Source of the DNA: Bathynomus jamesi
Lineage: Eukaryota; Arthropoda; Malacostraca; Isopoda; Cirolanidae
DNA length: 64,000 nucleotides
Reading direction: 5' to 3'
NCBI GenBank assembly: GCA_023014485.1
Contig: JAJOZX010007511.1
Coordinates: 142,501-206,500, forward strand
Shown: piece after piece, positions 23,085 through 34,399 of the stretch
Position numbering within the stretch: the first letter of the stretch is position 1
How the letters are laid out: each line of letters opens with the position of its first letter
Made by a program: the position numbers and the translations under genes
Notes under the pieces: generated by a model
Told to the model about the DNA's origin: nothing
The model's input: the letters and a program-made list of their open reading frames with translations, nothing else
The model's database searches: none

Positions 23085-23102
23085 AATTATTTATATATAT
23101 AT

Positions 23103-23147
<45 letters not shown>

Positions 23148-23475
23148 CCTATACTAATATCCTTTTCATTATACGTTTCGTATATTATTATTTTCAATAT
23201 TTTTAATTGTTTAATATAACTATATTTTTGGGGTAATGCTATATTTCTTATACTATTATTATTATTTTTGATGATTCCAATGTATATTTATTTTCTATAT
23301 ATTTACTATTTCCTGTACTAATACCCTTTTCATTATACGTTTCGTATATTATTATTTTCAATATTTTTAATTGTTTAATATAACTGTTTTTCGGGTACTG
23401 CAATATTTTTATACTATTATTATTATTTTTGAACATTCCAATGTATATTTATTTTCTATATATTTACAATAAACA
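23085..23475. repeat. (TA)n tract and 164-bp tandem duplication
   Basis: TA dinucleotides (about 23091-23143) are followed by two tandem copies of an AT-rich unit of about 164 bp starting TTTCCTATACTAATA (23145) and TTTCCTGTACTAATA (23309). The region lies inside the Polinton right end and has no coding potential. Confidence 0.8.
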
Positions 23476-23621
23476 TAATGATTTAATGTTGTTTTATTTC
23501 ATTCTTTTGTTTGTATTTTCTTTTGGGTTTCGTTTTAGTAATTAACGCTCTTGTTGAATAAATTTAAGGAGAAAGTCAATCATGCTTTTAATAATTAAAA
23601 ACATTATTTGACAACTCGTGT

Positions 23622-23712
23622 GAAATAAAATAAATGGTGGTATCTATCAACTCACCCTAATAACGTATACCTGAACAATTAAAATAAAAAGTGGTATCTG
23701 GCAACTCAACCT
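23622..23712 (-). repeat. Polinton right terminal inverted repeat
   Basis: Complement of the left end 8987-9077, finishing ...GGCAACTCAACCT at 23712, again with two subterminal motif copies (ATCAACTCACC and CAACTCAACC). Confidence 0.85.
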
Positions 23713-24090
23713 GAAGAAGCCATTTACGCCTTCTAAGCCAACTGGCTGATTAGGAGTCTATAAGAGGACGGCGGGTGGACTGAAGTGTTAATATGCACTT
23801 GGCTCCTGCCAGGTGAACACCTCTCTTCCTTTCTCTCCTTCTCCTGTCTTTCTCTTCGGGGAAAACGCCGCCTCCAAGTTTCATGACCCCTTGTTGCATC
23901 TGCAGCATTCCCCCACCCCCTTCATTGCATACCCCACCCCTTTGCAACATTCTTGCACTCTAACCTTTTGCGCCCATACTACTGATCCAGAAGTTGTAAA
24001 AAATAATATCTAATGATTGGGGTAATGGAGATGGATCAGAATTGGGTTTTGGGTAACCATACAACAAAGGTTGGGAACCACTCTTCTTAG
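23713..24090 (-). repeat. Dispersed repeat related to the start of the 2.6-kb duplication
   Basis: Read on the minus strand this has TGGTTCCCAACC, CAGTAGTATGGGCGCAAAAGG and AGAGTGCAAGAATGTTGC followed by GGGG-rich GCAATGAAGG repeats, matching 3539-3990 in order. It is therefore a second, diverged copy of the G-rich family, in reverse orientation. TGGTTCCCAACC resembles the start of some hAT elements, but no clean end or target duplication is seen. Confidence 0.65.
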
Positions 24091-24676
24091 ATTATCACTT
24101 ATAACTAACTTTTGATTAGTCATTATCAGGATCGAAAATAAAAACTTTCCAAATTTTGCCTTAAAATCAGTGTGAAAATAAATTTTCATAACAACACTCA
24201 ACAATATCCCCAACCTTGTCCCATTGTATGATGTTCCTAAGAATTGTAAATATTTTGTTTTACCTGATATCTACCATTTTAACTCTTTTGTGAAGAAGCA
24301 ATTGTTGAGTGTTGTTATCAACACAAATTTTCGGCATTGATTAGGCCTAGGTGCCGAAAAGCGTATTGAAGGACCCTGATCCCAATCCTAATTAAAAGTC
24401 AGAGGGGGTATGACCAGATGTTACATATTGAAGTTAGGAGGGGTGCTTCACACTGTGACAAAGCGTTACAAGCGGGAAAGGGGGTTAAAATTCTCCCCAA
24501 AAAGTGCCACGTAATACTCGAACGGCGGAATAAAGATTCTAAAGAGGTTATCCAGTGACAGTTGCAAAATTTACTCACAATTTATTCACAAATTCATTGT
24601 TTGACATTTTTCAGCAGTTAACTGCCTACTTAAAACAAGATAAGTGTTCGTTGCACTTGAGGAGCATCAACATACT
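24091..24676. other. No gene seen
   Basis: Unique AT-rich sequence; it would be intronic for the ligase N-half if that gene once continued leftwards. No exon-like segment with ligase similarity was found here. Confidence 0.4.
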
Positions 24677-24774
24677 CAGCAGTGATGTAGTCGATACCAC
24701 CATGGCCGAGACTGAGACCTAAGCACCCGAGACCAAGACCAGAAAAAAAGGTCTCGAGTTCTACATCACTGCTG
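24677..24774. repeat. Short palindromic element (98 bp)
   Basis: Ends are a perfect 14-base inverted repeat, CAGCAGTGATGTAG and CTACATCACTGCTG, with a GAGAC/GGTCTCGAG partially self-complementary interior. CAG...CTG ends fit a small hAT-derived MITE, but no target duplication is evident. Confidence 0.5.
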
Positions 24775-25773
24775 TCAAGTGTATCTGCCATGATGTTTCT
24801 GGTGATCCGCCTATTTACGTGTAAAAACTAAAGCTATTATGTTAGGAAATTACTATTCCGTTTTGTAACTATCACAATTACGCTTGAACATTACCATCGC
24901 CTGATCTCAGAGGAAAAAACGTCCTTTTGCGTATAACAAGCAATGTTGTTCATTAGAGCCTTGTATGAAATCACAATCCCTTTTGGTTTGCCAGTCGTTT
25001 CGTTTGAGAAACTTAATAATGCCAGGGATTCGGGATCAACCTTTGACAGAAACAAATTTACGTGGTTAGAAGCACTTCTAAAGAGAACGGACGCATCTTC
25101 AGGATTCTCGTGAGTCGGTAACTGTAATCATCGAAGATGAAAGTTCATTTCAGAGCATAAAATAATCCTTAATTAATTCAGCCATTTAATCTTACCTTCT
25201 CGGCAGTTTCCACATCCAAAGCCTCGTTCTCTAAGGAAAGAACTATGAACAAATCCTCCCCACCAGAATGTGTGGCGCCTTCACTCCTGACGAATACCTT
25301 AAGTTTTCCTCCAACTTCTCGATTAAATCTTTGACAGTTTTAAACACGGAAGAATCGATCACGAGAACATTTGCTTTAATTTCTGTTAGAAAAGAAAATA
25401 TGAGCTTTGTTGCAAAAGAAAATGAAGGTAAATTAAACTGAATGAAAGGCGTCATTCTGCGTACATTGCAAAGATGCAGATACGAAAATTACAACAAAGT
25501 TTTACTCGGAGTTAATTGTAAAATAGGAAATGTGTGTGTGTATGCAGTCATATAGTTTGGAAAAGTTCCAGACACATACAAACACATACCCGTATACACA
25601 CATCCGAAACACCAATAACGTGAATCCTCAGGGCTCTGTCCTGTCATCCATTCTCTCTCTCTCTTTTATTTATCAATAACCTTTTAAGTCGCATTTTCTG
25701 CCTAATCTATTCCTATGCTAATTATATTCCACCCTTCACTTCTCCACCCACTTCACAAAGCGTCCCTTCTAGC

Positions 25774-26510
25774 CACAGCCGGATTACCCAGGGGCACAGT
25801 GGGCTGTGCCCAGGGTCTACGAAGGTTTTAGAGCCTACGAAATTTGGGAAATATGTATTTTCACTGTGGTATAGCCTATGAAGTTTTATAGGCCAACAGA
25901 ATAAATTAAAAAATTCTATAAAGTTTGACAAGAAAGAAATAGATTATAGACATAAGACTAAGTGATTAGAGACGTTAATTTAGTATCTATTTGCTTAGTG
26001 CTCAGACACCCGCCACACCTGACTGGTCTGAAACCAAGATCTAATAAAAATCACAAAGGAATAAATAATCACAAAGGAATAAATAAATTCCACTTTAAGT
26101 TCATTTTCATAATGAATAACCGAATATATTTGTTAGATATAACATGCAAAAACCGTAATAAAACAGTCAGACTAACCTCAAATTATGGAGCCACTTACTT
26201 CGTAGCCTCTCAGCCTGTGTCAACCTCAAATTATGGAGCCACTTACTTCGTAGCCTCTCAGCCTGTGTCAACAAACCCATTAGTTGCTGTGTTATCCGCA
26301 GGTGGCAGCACGCACAGAGCTGGCGCGATGTTTATGTTATGTTTTATCATTAATTTAGTTACCTATATTGCTAAGAAAACAAGCACATTCACAAGGGAAC
26401 AACTTGGGTCTAAGTTAAAATAAGGCACATAAATAGACGGTGCATCCGCAAATTTAGGGGCCGACAATAGAAAAGTGCCCAGGGCCTACGAAACTCTTAA
26501 TCCGGCCCTG
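25774..26510. mobile_element. Non-autonomous hAT element with CAGGGCCGGATT-type ends
   Basis: 737 bp from CACAGCCGGATTA (two changes from CAGGGCCGGATTA) to TAATCCGGCCCTG, flanked by CTTCTAGC (25766-25773) and CTTCTAAC (26511-26518), a target duplication matching at 7 of 8. Inside is a perfect direct repeat of about 49 bases (about 26176-26273). Its ends resemble those of the coding hAT at 48228-52199, so that family may have supplied its transposase. It sits in the ligase N-half intron. Confidence 0.75.
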
Positions 26511-26547
26511 CTTCTAACAGTCGCTCCATACTTCGCGTGAGACGGCT

Positions 26548-27360
26548 ATGGTGCACCTGATCTTTGATCTTTCTACGATCTCTGATTATGGTAGAGAAAA
26601 CCTTGTGGCTTTCAATGCCTCAGAAACTCAGTTTTTTCATCTATCTACACACCATAACCATCCACACGACTATCCATTTACTTTCAACAGTACACAACTC
26701 AATCCTTCTTCGTCTCTTAACACTTTTCGTGATTCCTTTTCTCGTGATCTTTCCTGGAAAGATCACAGACTATCTTTCCAAAATAGCTTTTAAGTGGTTA
26801 GATGTGCTGTACCTCCAGTCAGTTGTTGTCTCTGTACAGGGGTCTCGTCCGCCCCTGTAAGCCTGTATAGAGTACGCTTATCATGTGTGGAGTGGCTCAA
26901 CCCACACACCTCTACTTGACCGGCTGGAATCAAAGGCTTTTCGTCTCATCAAATCCTCGCCTCATACTTGCTGTCTACAATCCCTCTCTCTTCGCTGCAA
27001 TGTTACATCACTCTCTCTTTATTATCGCTATTATAACGGCCTTTGCTCTTCTGAAATCTCTAACTGAAGTTTCTAACTTCCTCTACAGTACAAGACTTTC
27101 AACACGTTCTCATTCCTTTTCTGTCCAGACAAGGGTTAATTTGCATTCTCAATCTTTTATCTACTCAACTGATCAACTCTGAAACAACCTTCCTCAATTC
27201 ATCTTTACCCCCGTCTATGACCTCCAATCCTTCAAACGCAGAGTACCCAGATATCTCGAAAACTTTAGACCTTGATTTCGGCTCGCTTTTCTTCTATGAG
27301 GGGGCGTTTTTGTGAGCATTCGGCCTTGGCCTCTCCTTCCTGCAGAAAAAAATAAAGAAG
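26548..27360 (+). pseudogene. 3' part of a Jockey/CR1-like LINE reverse transcriptase
   Basis: Frames broken by several indels read FNASETQFFHLSTHH (RT region after the palm), VWSGSTHTPLLDRLESKAFRLI (a widespread block in arthropod LINEs) and LCSSEISN, and finish before an A-rich tail near 27345-27360. No palm or endonuclease remains. It lies in an intron of the ligase N-half. Confidence 0.65.
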
Positions 27361-28130
27361 AATTTTTCTAATATTACTTATGCATCTTAAAACACTTCGA
27401 CTTATTTTGTATGTCGAAGATCAACTAATCATGATTTGGTTATTCTTGTAGTTTACGCTTTTAATCGTAGTTTGTCATCTTGTAAAGTGGATTGTTGTTA
27501 ATACGCTTAAAAAAAAAAGACAGGCGGCAAATACTTGCATTTCTGCAAAAGTAAGTAGCAATAGAACCTCCCAAACTTAACTTAACCAAATGGTCACAGG
27601 TATGATGAACGTGATCCTATCCTACGATGAATACGTTTAATTCCACTGAACAACAAATTTTTACTCTTATTCTGTCTCAGCAACAAACAAAGCTGGTCTA
27701 TATGAAGTCGACGCTGCTGATTCCGAAAATGTTATTCATTTTGGCGTATCACGTATAGTTTCCATGAAATTTTAAAAAATATTATACAATTATCGTATAT
27801 AATAGGTATAATATTGTATATTGGATATAATTAATTAAATATTATACAAAATATTAAAAAATATTAACATCACACATACTATAACTAGCAACACACACGA
27901 CATAATAAGACAAACATCACATGTGGTCAGAGTTGCGAGATAATGAAATAAATGAACAGCTTTTACTACAAAAATTGAATATTTTTCCTAAACAATAAAA
28001 CGGAAATTTCTCAAAAACTATACGTGATAGGAAACTTATAAGACAATTTTTGTAATCAGCGTTGAAAACTCTATAATAATGATATAAAACTTTTCCTGAA
28101 GCAAAATCATTGTTGAACAGTGTTATTTGT
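27361..28130. other. No gene seen (intronic)
   Basis: AT-rich sequence between the LINE relic and the first visible exon of the ligase N-half; several ATTATAC-type phrases at 27780-27850 but no element ends recognised. Confidence 0.4.
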
Positions 28131-29380
28131 CTTGCCTATGTCTCACCTGGATTAAAATCATTCCTGATGGGACACACGGGTGCCCCCACAGCTGCAGCCC
28201 CATAAAACAACAATGGGTATTCAATGATATTTGGAGACACAATGGCAACCATCGGAGGAGTTCCTTCATAGAAGTATTTTTGAAGTTCCTTGGCCCAACG
28301 AAGACTTCCTTCAGAAACTTCTTTGTAGCTGTAGCTTTTAGAAGTTTGGCTACAAACCTTTGAAACAATAATCAATAATTTAGTTCACGAAATTTACCTT
28401 TAAAAGTGCATTGTTTTCGCTGCTTTAAGTAGAGCACATAATGAAATGGATTTAAGAATTATGGAGCCATATCATCAGTATATCTGTACCATTTTAAATC
28501 AAAACTGATAAATTTAGGAAGATTTTTTTACTTCCGCACTGAAAATATGGCAAGTGGCGTCCGTAGGAGCGCCAGCCAAGCATGTCGGGAAATGACGATA
28601 ATCGTAATGGTGCAGTGGTGGGCGTGCTACTATGCTTTATTGCCAACAAGATTGACTACCTCAATCCTTTGACTATTACTAAGCTCTGTGTAGATTTTGA
28701 CAGTGAATTGAAAATTGAATGTTCTAAGAAATTTATGTTTGATTTACATGCTCATAACGAAAGTGGCAGATAAATTAAAAGATAGGACCCTGAAAAGATT
28801 GCTCAAAGTATCAATGTTATCATTAGACTGTTTCCGCAGAGGAATACTTATAACCCAGTGTTTGAAGCACAAAATTTGGCTAATCTAACGCCGGTAACAA
28901 TGAACATTATGAATGTTTGTTCACTTGCAGCAATCAGGAAGGTGCAAGAGAAGGTGGTCCTCCTGAAAAGTGCTACAATCTGCAGTGGCTCGGTAGAGGT
29001 ATGTTTTGTTACTGCTTCCCAGGTGGAGGCCATAGAAAATGGAAGGTCTTCCCCCCTACATTGTCAAATCCTAACTCTGAGACAGTCCCATCAGAGCATG
29101 GTAGGGTAAGGGTACAGGGGCTTTCTCACCATCTTTTGACAACACCTGGACACCCCATTCAGAGGTGGAGTTCTGCAAGAGGAATTCACTTCACTTCTGA
29201 ATGGTCACAGATTTGTGAGGGGCAGGGCACAGTCTAATCTTGGGTGCATGAATGTAGGACCCTCTTCAACTCAGCTTCATCCTGGATTTTTGAATGAAGA
29301 TTCCTCCTTAACTCAGCTTAATCCTGGATCCATGAATACAGAACCATCTACACGTCAGCCTAATCCTGGAACCATATAAT

Positions 29381-30893
29381 CAGCGGCGAATTAACCGTAC
29401 TTGGGGACTGAGACTAATTTTATTTTGGGGGACCTTTTCTATAGATTTTTATTAACAATACACGTACAGTACGTAGTACATTTAGGGCCTACACGAATTA
29501 CATGTACGGTGCTTAGGCTAATTGAGAAACAAACATAAAAGAACCTTAACGCAGTATATTTTGCCGTTTCCTAAAACAAAACTATTAAACAAACTTTACT
29601 TTAGGGCTATAAAAAGTAAAATAAAACAGGGAATTTGTCAGTTTGTGTACTCTGTCATATTTAATGAAAGAAGTTTGCCTTTCGAACTTTCTGGCTTGCG
29701 AAATCTCGAATTATATCATTGAAACTCAGTTCCCGCAAAATGTCACTTTCTATGTACCGGGTGATTACAAATGATCTTCCCGATTTTAAACATTTATTAT
29801 GAAAAAACTAGCAAAGCTACAGCGGAAAGCAAGATATACAAATAAAGAACTCAACAAGTTTTATTTACAAGCTATTGAAGTTCAAAATGAGCTCCTTTTG
29901 TCGCTCTGCAACATCAAAATGGTATTCTGTTTTCCTCCATACATTTTGTAGCATATCATATTGAACTTTTCTAACAGCCTCGCGTATCCTTTCCTTCAAA
30001 TGTTCCAAAGTCGTTGCCAGTGGTGGAACAAAAGCTTCATTTTTGACATAGCCCCAGAGGAAGAAGTCAAGGAGGGTTAGATTAGGCGAACAAGCCGGCC
30101 AAGGAATGGGCCCCCTCACGCCCGATCCAACAATCAGGCAATTGCTCATTCAGGAATGTTATAACCTCATTGTGGAAATGGGGTGGCGCACTATCCTGCT
30201 GAAACCACACATCAGCTTTGTCCTCTAGCAGCTGGGGCACCAGCCACAGGTGTAGCATATCGCGGTAAATGATACCGTTAATTGTTTGTTCAGCAAAGAA
30301 GAATCGACTGTACACTTTCTTAGTAGTAAGAGCACAAAACACGTTAACTTTAGGACTATCTCTGACGTGTTCAATATTACAAATAAAAAGTCCCTGAAAT
30401 ATTTTTTATTTGTATATCTTGTTTTTCGCTGTAGCTTTGTTAGTTTTTCACAATAAATGATTAAAATCGGGAAAATCATTTGTAATCACCCGGTACATCA
30501 GTGAGAGCATATTCAGCCGTTCTTGTTTCATTTTTGCTCTAGCTCCATCCTTTATCCGCTTCAGCTTTGAAAAGGTGCGTGAATTTGAGATTCTACAGCA
30601 CAGACTTTAAAAAAAAAAAGATATAGTGAGACACTTCTTTTTACAAATGTTTCAGTTCAAAAAATTAAATATAAACAAAATATTTATAAAGATAAAATTT
30701 CAGATTAACAACGAAGTTTGCAAAATAATAATCAAGGGCCACTGGCAATATCTGGCATATTAACGCAGAAATAAACTCCATTGAAATTAACACAGTCAAC
30801 CTCACTTGACTGGATCCACTTTGATTGGGGGTTCCCCTCAAGCATGGGGCCTGAGGCTTCAGCCTCAAGTGCCTCAATGATAATCCGCCACTG
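29381..30893 (-). mobile_element. hAT element interrupting a repetitive ORF, carrying a nested mariner
   Basis: Ends CAGCGGCGAATTA and TAATCCGCCACTG with flanks CATATAAT and CACATACT (6 of 8 matching, a decayed duplication). On the minus strand a hAT dimerisation-domain relic reads SRTFSKLKRIKDGARAKMKQ (about 30600-30510), is cut by the mariner at a TA, and resumes with DILRELSFNDIIRDFA (about 29750-29690). No catalytic domain is visible, so this is an internally deleted copy. Confidence 0.75.
29757..30493 (-). mobile_element. Mariner-type element, internally deleted, nested in the hAT
   Basis: Nearly perfect long inverted ends starting CCGGGTGATTACAAATGAT, extending about 100 bp on each side, with TA at both borders (29755-29756, 30494-30495). 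The minus strand encodes only the C-terminal part of a transposase: WFQQDSAPPHFHNEV with the second catalytic Asp, then SPNLTLLDFFLWGYV with the third (D-type, as in DD34D mariners), with a one-base frameshift near 30120. The N-terminal DNA-binding region and first Asp are absent. Size 737 bp. Confidence 0.85.
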
Positions 30894-31289
30894 CACATAC
30901 TGCAGAGCCCTCTGTACCTCAGCTTAATCTTGGGTCCTTGAATGCAGAGCCCTCTGCATTTCAGCTTTATCAGCAGTATCAAGTAATGGCGGTAGTTCCT
31001 CAAGGGGGTCTGATCCCACTCCCGTACAGGCTGGAGGGAGGCAGCCCGTTGCTAATTCTGGTAGGGACCGACCGGGTATTACAAGCAGGGATTTCCATGC
31101 TTCCGGGAATTATCCGAAAGCAAGGTTATACTCGTATATAATATATAGTGCGTGCCAAGTTATTATGCAGTTATCATTTTCTACTATAACTTTTTATAGA
31201 AAGGACGTGTCAAGTTGTATTCCTCAGCATCTTATTCATATACAACAGGGTAGATTGTGTTGTAATTTAAAACATTATTTATTCATAAT

Positions 31290-31600
31290 TCATTCATCGG
31301 TATTCTCAATCTTTTATCTACTCAACCGGTCAACTCTGGAACAACCTTCCTCAATCCATCTTTCCCCCTATCTATGACCTACAATTTTTCAAACACAGTG
31401 TTCAGACATCTCGAAAACTATGAACCTTGGTTTTGGGTCTCTCCTTCTCCTTTCATGGGAGACATTTTTGCGAGTGCTCACCCTCGGGCACCCTCCTTCT
31501 GCATAAAACGAAAGTTAGAGTAGGTAGCTAGCTTTGACTAGACCAGAGGCTGAATATCTTTTCCTTTAAAAAATAAATAAATAAATAAATAAATGAGATT
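31290..31600 (+). pseudogene. 3' end of a LINE with AAATA tail
   Basis: Contains TGQLWNNLPQSIFPPIYDL-like sequence, the C-terminal block of the same LINE family as at 26548-27360, followed by a 3' untranslated region and an (AAATA)-type tail at 31566-31595. Only the last few hundred bases are kept, typical of 5' truncation. Confidence 0.6.
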
Positions 31601-32541
31601 ACGGACTAGAACGCATGATATAATTTATGTAATTACTTTAGTTAAGTGGAGAAGGGTAACTTCAGTGCAGCATTTTCACGGATGTTTTCCTTATTTTAGA
31701 ACTTAGAAGATCAGTGTTTAGGAAGACCAAATGTTGCGGAAAGAAAACTTTTATTCATACAATTTTTGTGAATTTTATCTTACTTTTTGTCTGTTGAATT
31801 CTCCATTTCTTATATTTCTTCTTTCGTTGTTATATCGACACTTATTCTTCAATTAATTCCTTCCAATTGTTTTGGGTAAATTACACTTTATCTTCTGTTG
31901 TTTTTCTTTTGTTCTGCAAATAAAAGAAACCCATTAATAATTTGTGTACATTATTCTTTAAAGTATGTAGACATTTCACATGTTGGTGTGACAATGTCAA
32001 AATTGTACATACTTCATGCTATTGCCATTGTCTCACCACCCACACTGGAAACTTTACAGTTTCTAAATTCGAAAGGACAAATCCGCCGCAAATATGTCAA
32101 CAAGGTTTTTTGTATCTGATATTGAAATATGTGATTTTAATTAATTTTGATGCGATGATTTTAAAAATGAAGCTCAAAATTTTTCTTCACGTCTAGATTT
32201 TTAGCTATGACGTTATCATTTATATTTTTCCATCACGATATTTCTACAATGAAACCACGTTATCAAGGCAGATGAGACCCAGTAATGATGGGAGACTCCT
32301 GTTGGTTTATTCAGAAAGAAAGTGAAATGTGATACAAAAAGAAGTCAACCAACATGCTACCATTTTTTCACCAAAAGTTGAGTTAGTCGCTTCTTTGTTT
32401 AGTAATATATTTAGTTGTAATATGGTTGTATAGTTCATATATAAATGTAATGTGATTTGTCTTTGAAAGTAAAGAATTCGTGGAAAAATTCTCATTAGCT
32501 TTTTGCAGTCAGTTCAGGGAAACCCTTATTAATATGTTACA
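31601..32541. other. No gene seen
   Basis: AT-rich unique sequence. Short frames (e.g. 31898-32119) have no recognisable similarity. Confidence 0.4.
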
Positions 32542-32543
32542 TA

Positions 32544-32894
32544 CAGGGTGTTCATAAAAGATCTGAACAATTTCAATCTTTATTAATGTGATAATCCAAT
32601 AACATACAAAGAAACAAGTTTGTCCATGCGACTTCGCACAGCTAAAAGTTTTACATACATGTTTAATAAACTTCAACATGTGCGCCATCGATCGCCCGTA
32701 CAACATCCAATCGATATTCAATTTCTCGCCGTGTGCGGTCAAGCATGCCAGCATCGACCATCGCTCTTGCATCCATGATCCTGATTCGTAGTTCTTTATT
32801 AGTTGCTCTATCGCTTACACATGCTTCATGCTTTATATCTTATTTAGTATGAAAAATATTAACGAATCAAATCGTTCAGATCTTTATGAACGCC

Positions 32895-32897
<3 letters not shown>
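32544..32897 (-). mobile_element. Mariner-derived MITE
   Basis: 354 bp with inverted ends CAGGGTGTTCATAAA and complement CAGGGCGTTCATAAA, flanked by TA. A minus-strand relic reads MLDRTRREIEYRLDVVRAID followed by GAHVEVY and a stop, the C-terminus of the same mariner group as 29757-30493. It is a deletion derivative retaining only ends and the transposase tail. A TA microsatellite follows at 32898-32928. Confidence 0.75.
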
Positions 32898-32928
<31 letters not shown>

Positions 32929-32929
<1 letters not shown>

Positions 32930-34391
32930 AAATGATGACGTCATAACTAAAAATCTAGACATGATTGAAAATTTTTATTTTAGAAATGAGCATATAAAAA
33001 TTAGCTAAAATACCATTTTTATGTTACATATAGGAAAGTTGTTAAAATTTGTTGACGATAATTATTAGCCGAACCTAGCAGTCCTGACTCTGGGATTGCG
33101 ACATATGATCGACTCGGCATTCTGACGAAAAGTGTATTGTGATTTAGATTAAGTTAGATTAGGTTAAGCTATTGTTAGTATTTTAAAGTGTCTGTGTTAT
33201 GATCTCGTAGATCGGATGGGCATACTCGAATGTCTCCTGAACCGACGACGTATTTAAGTGTTATTGGGTACGGTTATGAACAACGAACCGTGAATTTACT
33301 TCTGTAGCATGTCAAAATAGGTGCGGTGTGTATGGAAGTGGATTTGGTGAATTTTTGCATGAAATCTGGTGTATGGGAAAATGGATACGGGGTATGACAC
33401 AAAATAAACAAAAAATTCCTTCATTCTACCATAGGATTGAGTGTTGTGTAGCTAAGTTGGAAATGTTGTTTGTGCACATCATAAGGCGAGCTTTAAATTG
33501 ATTAGAGTGTAAGAAAAAAATAGATGCGAGTTATCTAGTAGATGACCTTGTAAAGACAAGTTTACATATAACAACAGATGTCAGTTAAGATATAGGGGAC
33601 ATATCGAGCTTCACAGAGACAAGCTCCCTGTATCTGTTACAAAACTCCTGATTGGCCAGAATTGGTCACGTGGAAACACCTGATCATTGTAAAGTTGCCA
33701 CATAACCTAGGGCAATATGGTTCCTGTGAAACTCGATGTGGGCCAGACAAATGGTAAAGCTTGGTAGTCTAAACGATTATGATTGTATCAAACTAATTGA
33801 ATCTCTGAAGTAGGAAGTAGGCAATAAATGTTGTTAATAAATAAGTAGATACTAGGCCAACAGAGGAAGGGCAAATAATGTTTGAGAGATTAGGACCTAA
33901 GTAAAAACAGGTTGTGGGTTGAGGTCCAAATTGAGAAATTTGGCAGAGATGACTCGATAGGCATTACTCTTCAAACTAAATTGCAAATTGCAAGCTTGTT
34001 GAGTCCCCTTTTGGGTAAATGGCATGACTAAAGGGACATGGGTATCACTTATTTCGTTTTGCATGAGATTTGGAATCCCTATAATCTATTGAAGTTGGTA
34101 TACTACTACTACCACTACTACTGCCAAATTTCTCATATTGGCTAAGGCCAAGAGTAGAATGTAAATGGACATATAGGCTGAGATCAGATAAATACTCATG
34201 CTGTTGTAAGTCAAAGATGTCGATACTGTGTGTAGGGCAAGATTTGGATGTTATGTAAGAATACGGTGGGGCAACTGTTTCAGGGCACAGATATTTATAT
34301 AATTTTATTTAAAGGTAAAAATCAATGGAGGCACTGAACAGCTTGTCGGTTTGCCAGTAACGTTAGCTTGAATGGGTGTAAAGGACAGAGG
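32929..34391. other. No gene or element recognised
   Basis: About 1.4 kb with no long open frame. Many TAG/TAA stops in all frames and no terminal repeats that I can pair. It may be old transposon debris. Confidence 0.4.
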
Positions 34392-34399
34392 GGCCTATC

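Larger units (their letters stand above)
8987..23712. mobile_element. Polinton/Maverick element, degraded and with nested insertions
   Basis: Inverted ends of about 90 bp (AGGTTGAGTTGCCAGATACC at 8987, complement ending at 23712) enclose a set of Polinton genes: chromodomain integrase, packaging ATPase, penton-like minor capsid, small basic proteins (all minus) and protein-primed family-B DNA polymerase plus accessory genes (plus). These are giant self-synthesising, virus-like transposons. Length is 14.7 kb, or about 11.8 kb without the nested Tc1-like element and LINE, short for a family usually 15-20 kb. I see no major capsid protein and no adenain-like protease. A clear 6-bp target duplication is not present: flanks are AGAGGA and GAAGAA. 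Confidence 0.9.
24895..28357 (-). pseudogene. Acyl-CoA ligase / luciferase-like gene, N-terminal half, three exons
   Basis: Exons on the minus strand: 28357-28147 (SYSYKEV, PPMVAIVSPNIIEYPL, YGAAAVGAPV; donor CCAG/GTGAGA), 25382-25196 (IKANVLVIDSS; donor AAG/GTAAGA) and 25121-24895 (LLSFSNETTGKPKGI, the AMP-binding loop). The second exon needs a one-base frameshift at about 25311-25318 to join DLIEK to KLKVFVRSEG. Codon phase matches between the second and third exons. Nothing after the loop is found to the left, so the catalytic C-terminal half is missing on this strand. Introns carry a hAT MITE and a LINE relic. It is either a decayed paralogue or the detached front of the gene at 61-2865. 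Confidence 0.7.
28582..31140 (+). pseudogene. ORF of unknown family with about 15-residue coding repeats, interrupted
   Basis: The first part (28582-29110) reads LLCFIANKIDYLNPLTITKL and, after a stop near 28771, NPVFEAQNLANLTPVTMN, resembling a helical ORF1-like protein I associate with transposons but cannot name. Downstream (about 29231-29372) one frame contains repeated phrases of the form NxGSMNTEPSTRQLNPG, which resume at 30902 (QLNLGSLNAEPS) after the intervening hAT insertion and continue to a stop at 31139-31141. Stops and frameshifts make it a pseudogene. That both parts belong to a single gene is inference from shared frame style. Confidence 0.4.

Noticed and set aside
8981..23718. 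A 6-bp Polinton target-site duplication
   Set aside because: Flanks AGAGGA and GAAGAA agree at only 3 of 6 positions, so I do not claim it.
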